This document shows positions 63,660-64,000 of a DNA stretch of 64,000 nucleotides, in pieces (the stretch's first letter is position 1; each line of letters opens with the position of its first letter). Under the pieces are notes generated by a model. It was not told the DNA's origin. It did not search any database and was given only the letters and a program-made list of their open reading frames with translations. A program made the translations under genes and the position numbers. The stretch lies in contig NZ_BMUT01000001.1 of assembly GCF_014650335.1 (NCBI RefSeq), forward strand, positions 921,037 to 985,036, written 5' to 3'. This DNA is from Streptomyces hiroshimensis (GTDB taxonomy: Bacteria > Actinomycetota > Actinomycetes > Streptomycetales > Streptomycetaceae).

Positions 63660-64000
63660 ATGATCATCAGAAAACGGCTGGCAGCGGGCGCCTGCGCCCT
63701 CCTCGCCGCCCTGGCCGGGGGCATCGCGCCGGCGAACGCCGCCGACGGCCCACCGAAGGACTCCCCGAAGGTCGAGCTGGTGCTGGACGTCAGCGGCTCG
63801 ATGCGCGCCCAGGACGTGGACGGCGGCTCCCGCACCCGCATGGCGGCCGCGAAGCAGGCGTTCAACGAGGTCATCGACGCAGTGCCGGCGGACGTCCGGC
63901 TCGGCATCCGGACCCTCGGCGCCAACTACGCCGGTGACGACAAGGAGCTCGGCTGCCGCGACAGCAAGCAGCTCTACCGCGTCGGTCCCGTCGACCGCAC
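63660..64000 (+). CDS. Secreted VWA-domain protein (start only, cut by window end)
   Basis: The first 113 residues of a longer protein. A signal peptide spans residues 1-27 (I-I-R-K-R-L-A-A-G-A start, cleavage near A-N-A-A-D). A von Willebrand factor A domain begins near 36, with the metal-ion site L-V-L-D-V-S-G-S-M. A D-K-E-L-G-C segment follows. AGGA lies 8 bases before ATG 63660. Extracellular VWA proteins mediate adhesion or protein binding; the domains downstream are outside the window. Confidence 0.82.
   Translation, partial: MIIRKRLAAGACALLAALAGGIAPANAADGPPKDSPKVELVLDVSGSMRAQDVDGGSRTRMAAAKQAFNEVIDAVPADVRLGIRTLGANYAGDDKELGCRDSKQLYRVGPVDR

Overview
The window is a piece of a Streptomyces-type chromosome. 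Supporting signs are uniformly high GC with strong GC bias at third codon positions, a chaplin gene, SpoIIE-type phosphatase and sigma-B-type sigma factor genes, DmdR/IdeR-type iron boxes, cobalamin riboswitches, and rare in-frame TTA codons of the kind read by the bldA tRNA. No tRNA, rRNA, insertion sequence, integrase or CRISPR array was seen.

Layout. 1-12.5 kb is an iron-regulated catechol-type siderophore locus: a two-module NRPS whose binding-pocket codes point to arginine (tentative) then threonine (griseobactin-like), MbtH, an MFS exporter, an enterochelin-esterase-like hydrolase and a fused double FecCD permease. 12.5-14.5 kb holds a degenerate histidine-phosphatase-like gene and a riboswitch-controlled cbtBA cobalt transporter. 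14.7-23.3 kb is a mix: D-Ala-D-Ala carboxypeptidase, an ABC exporter flanked by two very small coupled ORFs, a secreted DUF4360 protein, an anti-sigma-type kinase plus a PAS/GAF/SpoIIE phosphatase, and a secreted barrel protein. 23.4-28.9 kb is a complete ribose-type operon (rbsR-A-C-B-K) with two candidate operators. 29.1-35.0 kb is a three-gene unit led by a 1,645-residue caspase-HSP90-ATPase fusion. 35-41.8 kb carries phosphoketolase, a sigma factor, a chaplin with a His-rich tail, an unusual zinc-site SDR lacking the catalytic Tyr, and a PhzF-family protein. 42-56.7 kb is a corrin-ring cluster (cobL, cobM, cbiD, cobK, cobIJ, cobH, cobG, riboswitch-cobN) with tsaD and a serine hydrolase interspersed. 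56.7-62.3 kb is a Crp/Fnr regulator followed by a tightly coupled five-gene operon. 62.3-64 kb has a YbaY-like protein, an astacin-type protease and the start of a VWA protein.

The strongest candidate for a little-described system is 57606-62287. A class III nucleotide-cyclase-like protein ends in a short motif that recurs near the N terminus of the next gene's P-loop protein: about 21 residues align without gaps, sharing N-x-G and T-V-x-G-G-Q-H-M. This is how bacterial amyloid-type signalling motifs pair an effector with an NLR-like partner. The operon continues with an unrecognised protein, a one-helix peptide and a membrane-anchored Mrr-type nuclease, all joined by 1-4 base stop/start overlaps. 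A perfect inverted repeat and a TTA-containing Crp/Fnr gene lie just upstream, suggesting developmentally timed, possibly cyclic-nucleotide-linked control. The caspase-HSP90 unit, whose first gene has two TTA codons, is a second probable conflict or programmed-death system.
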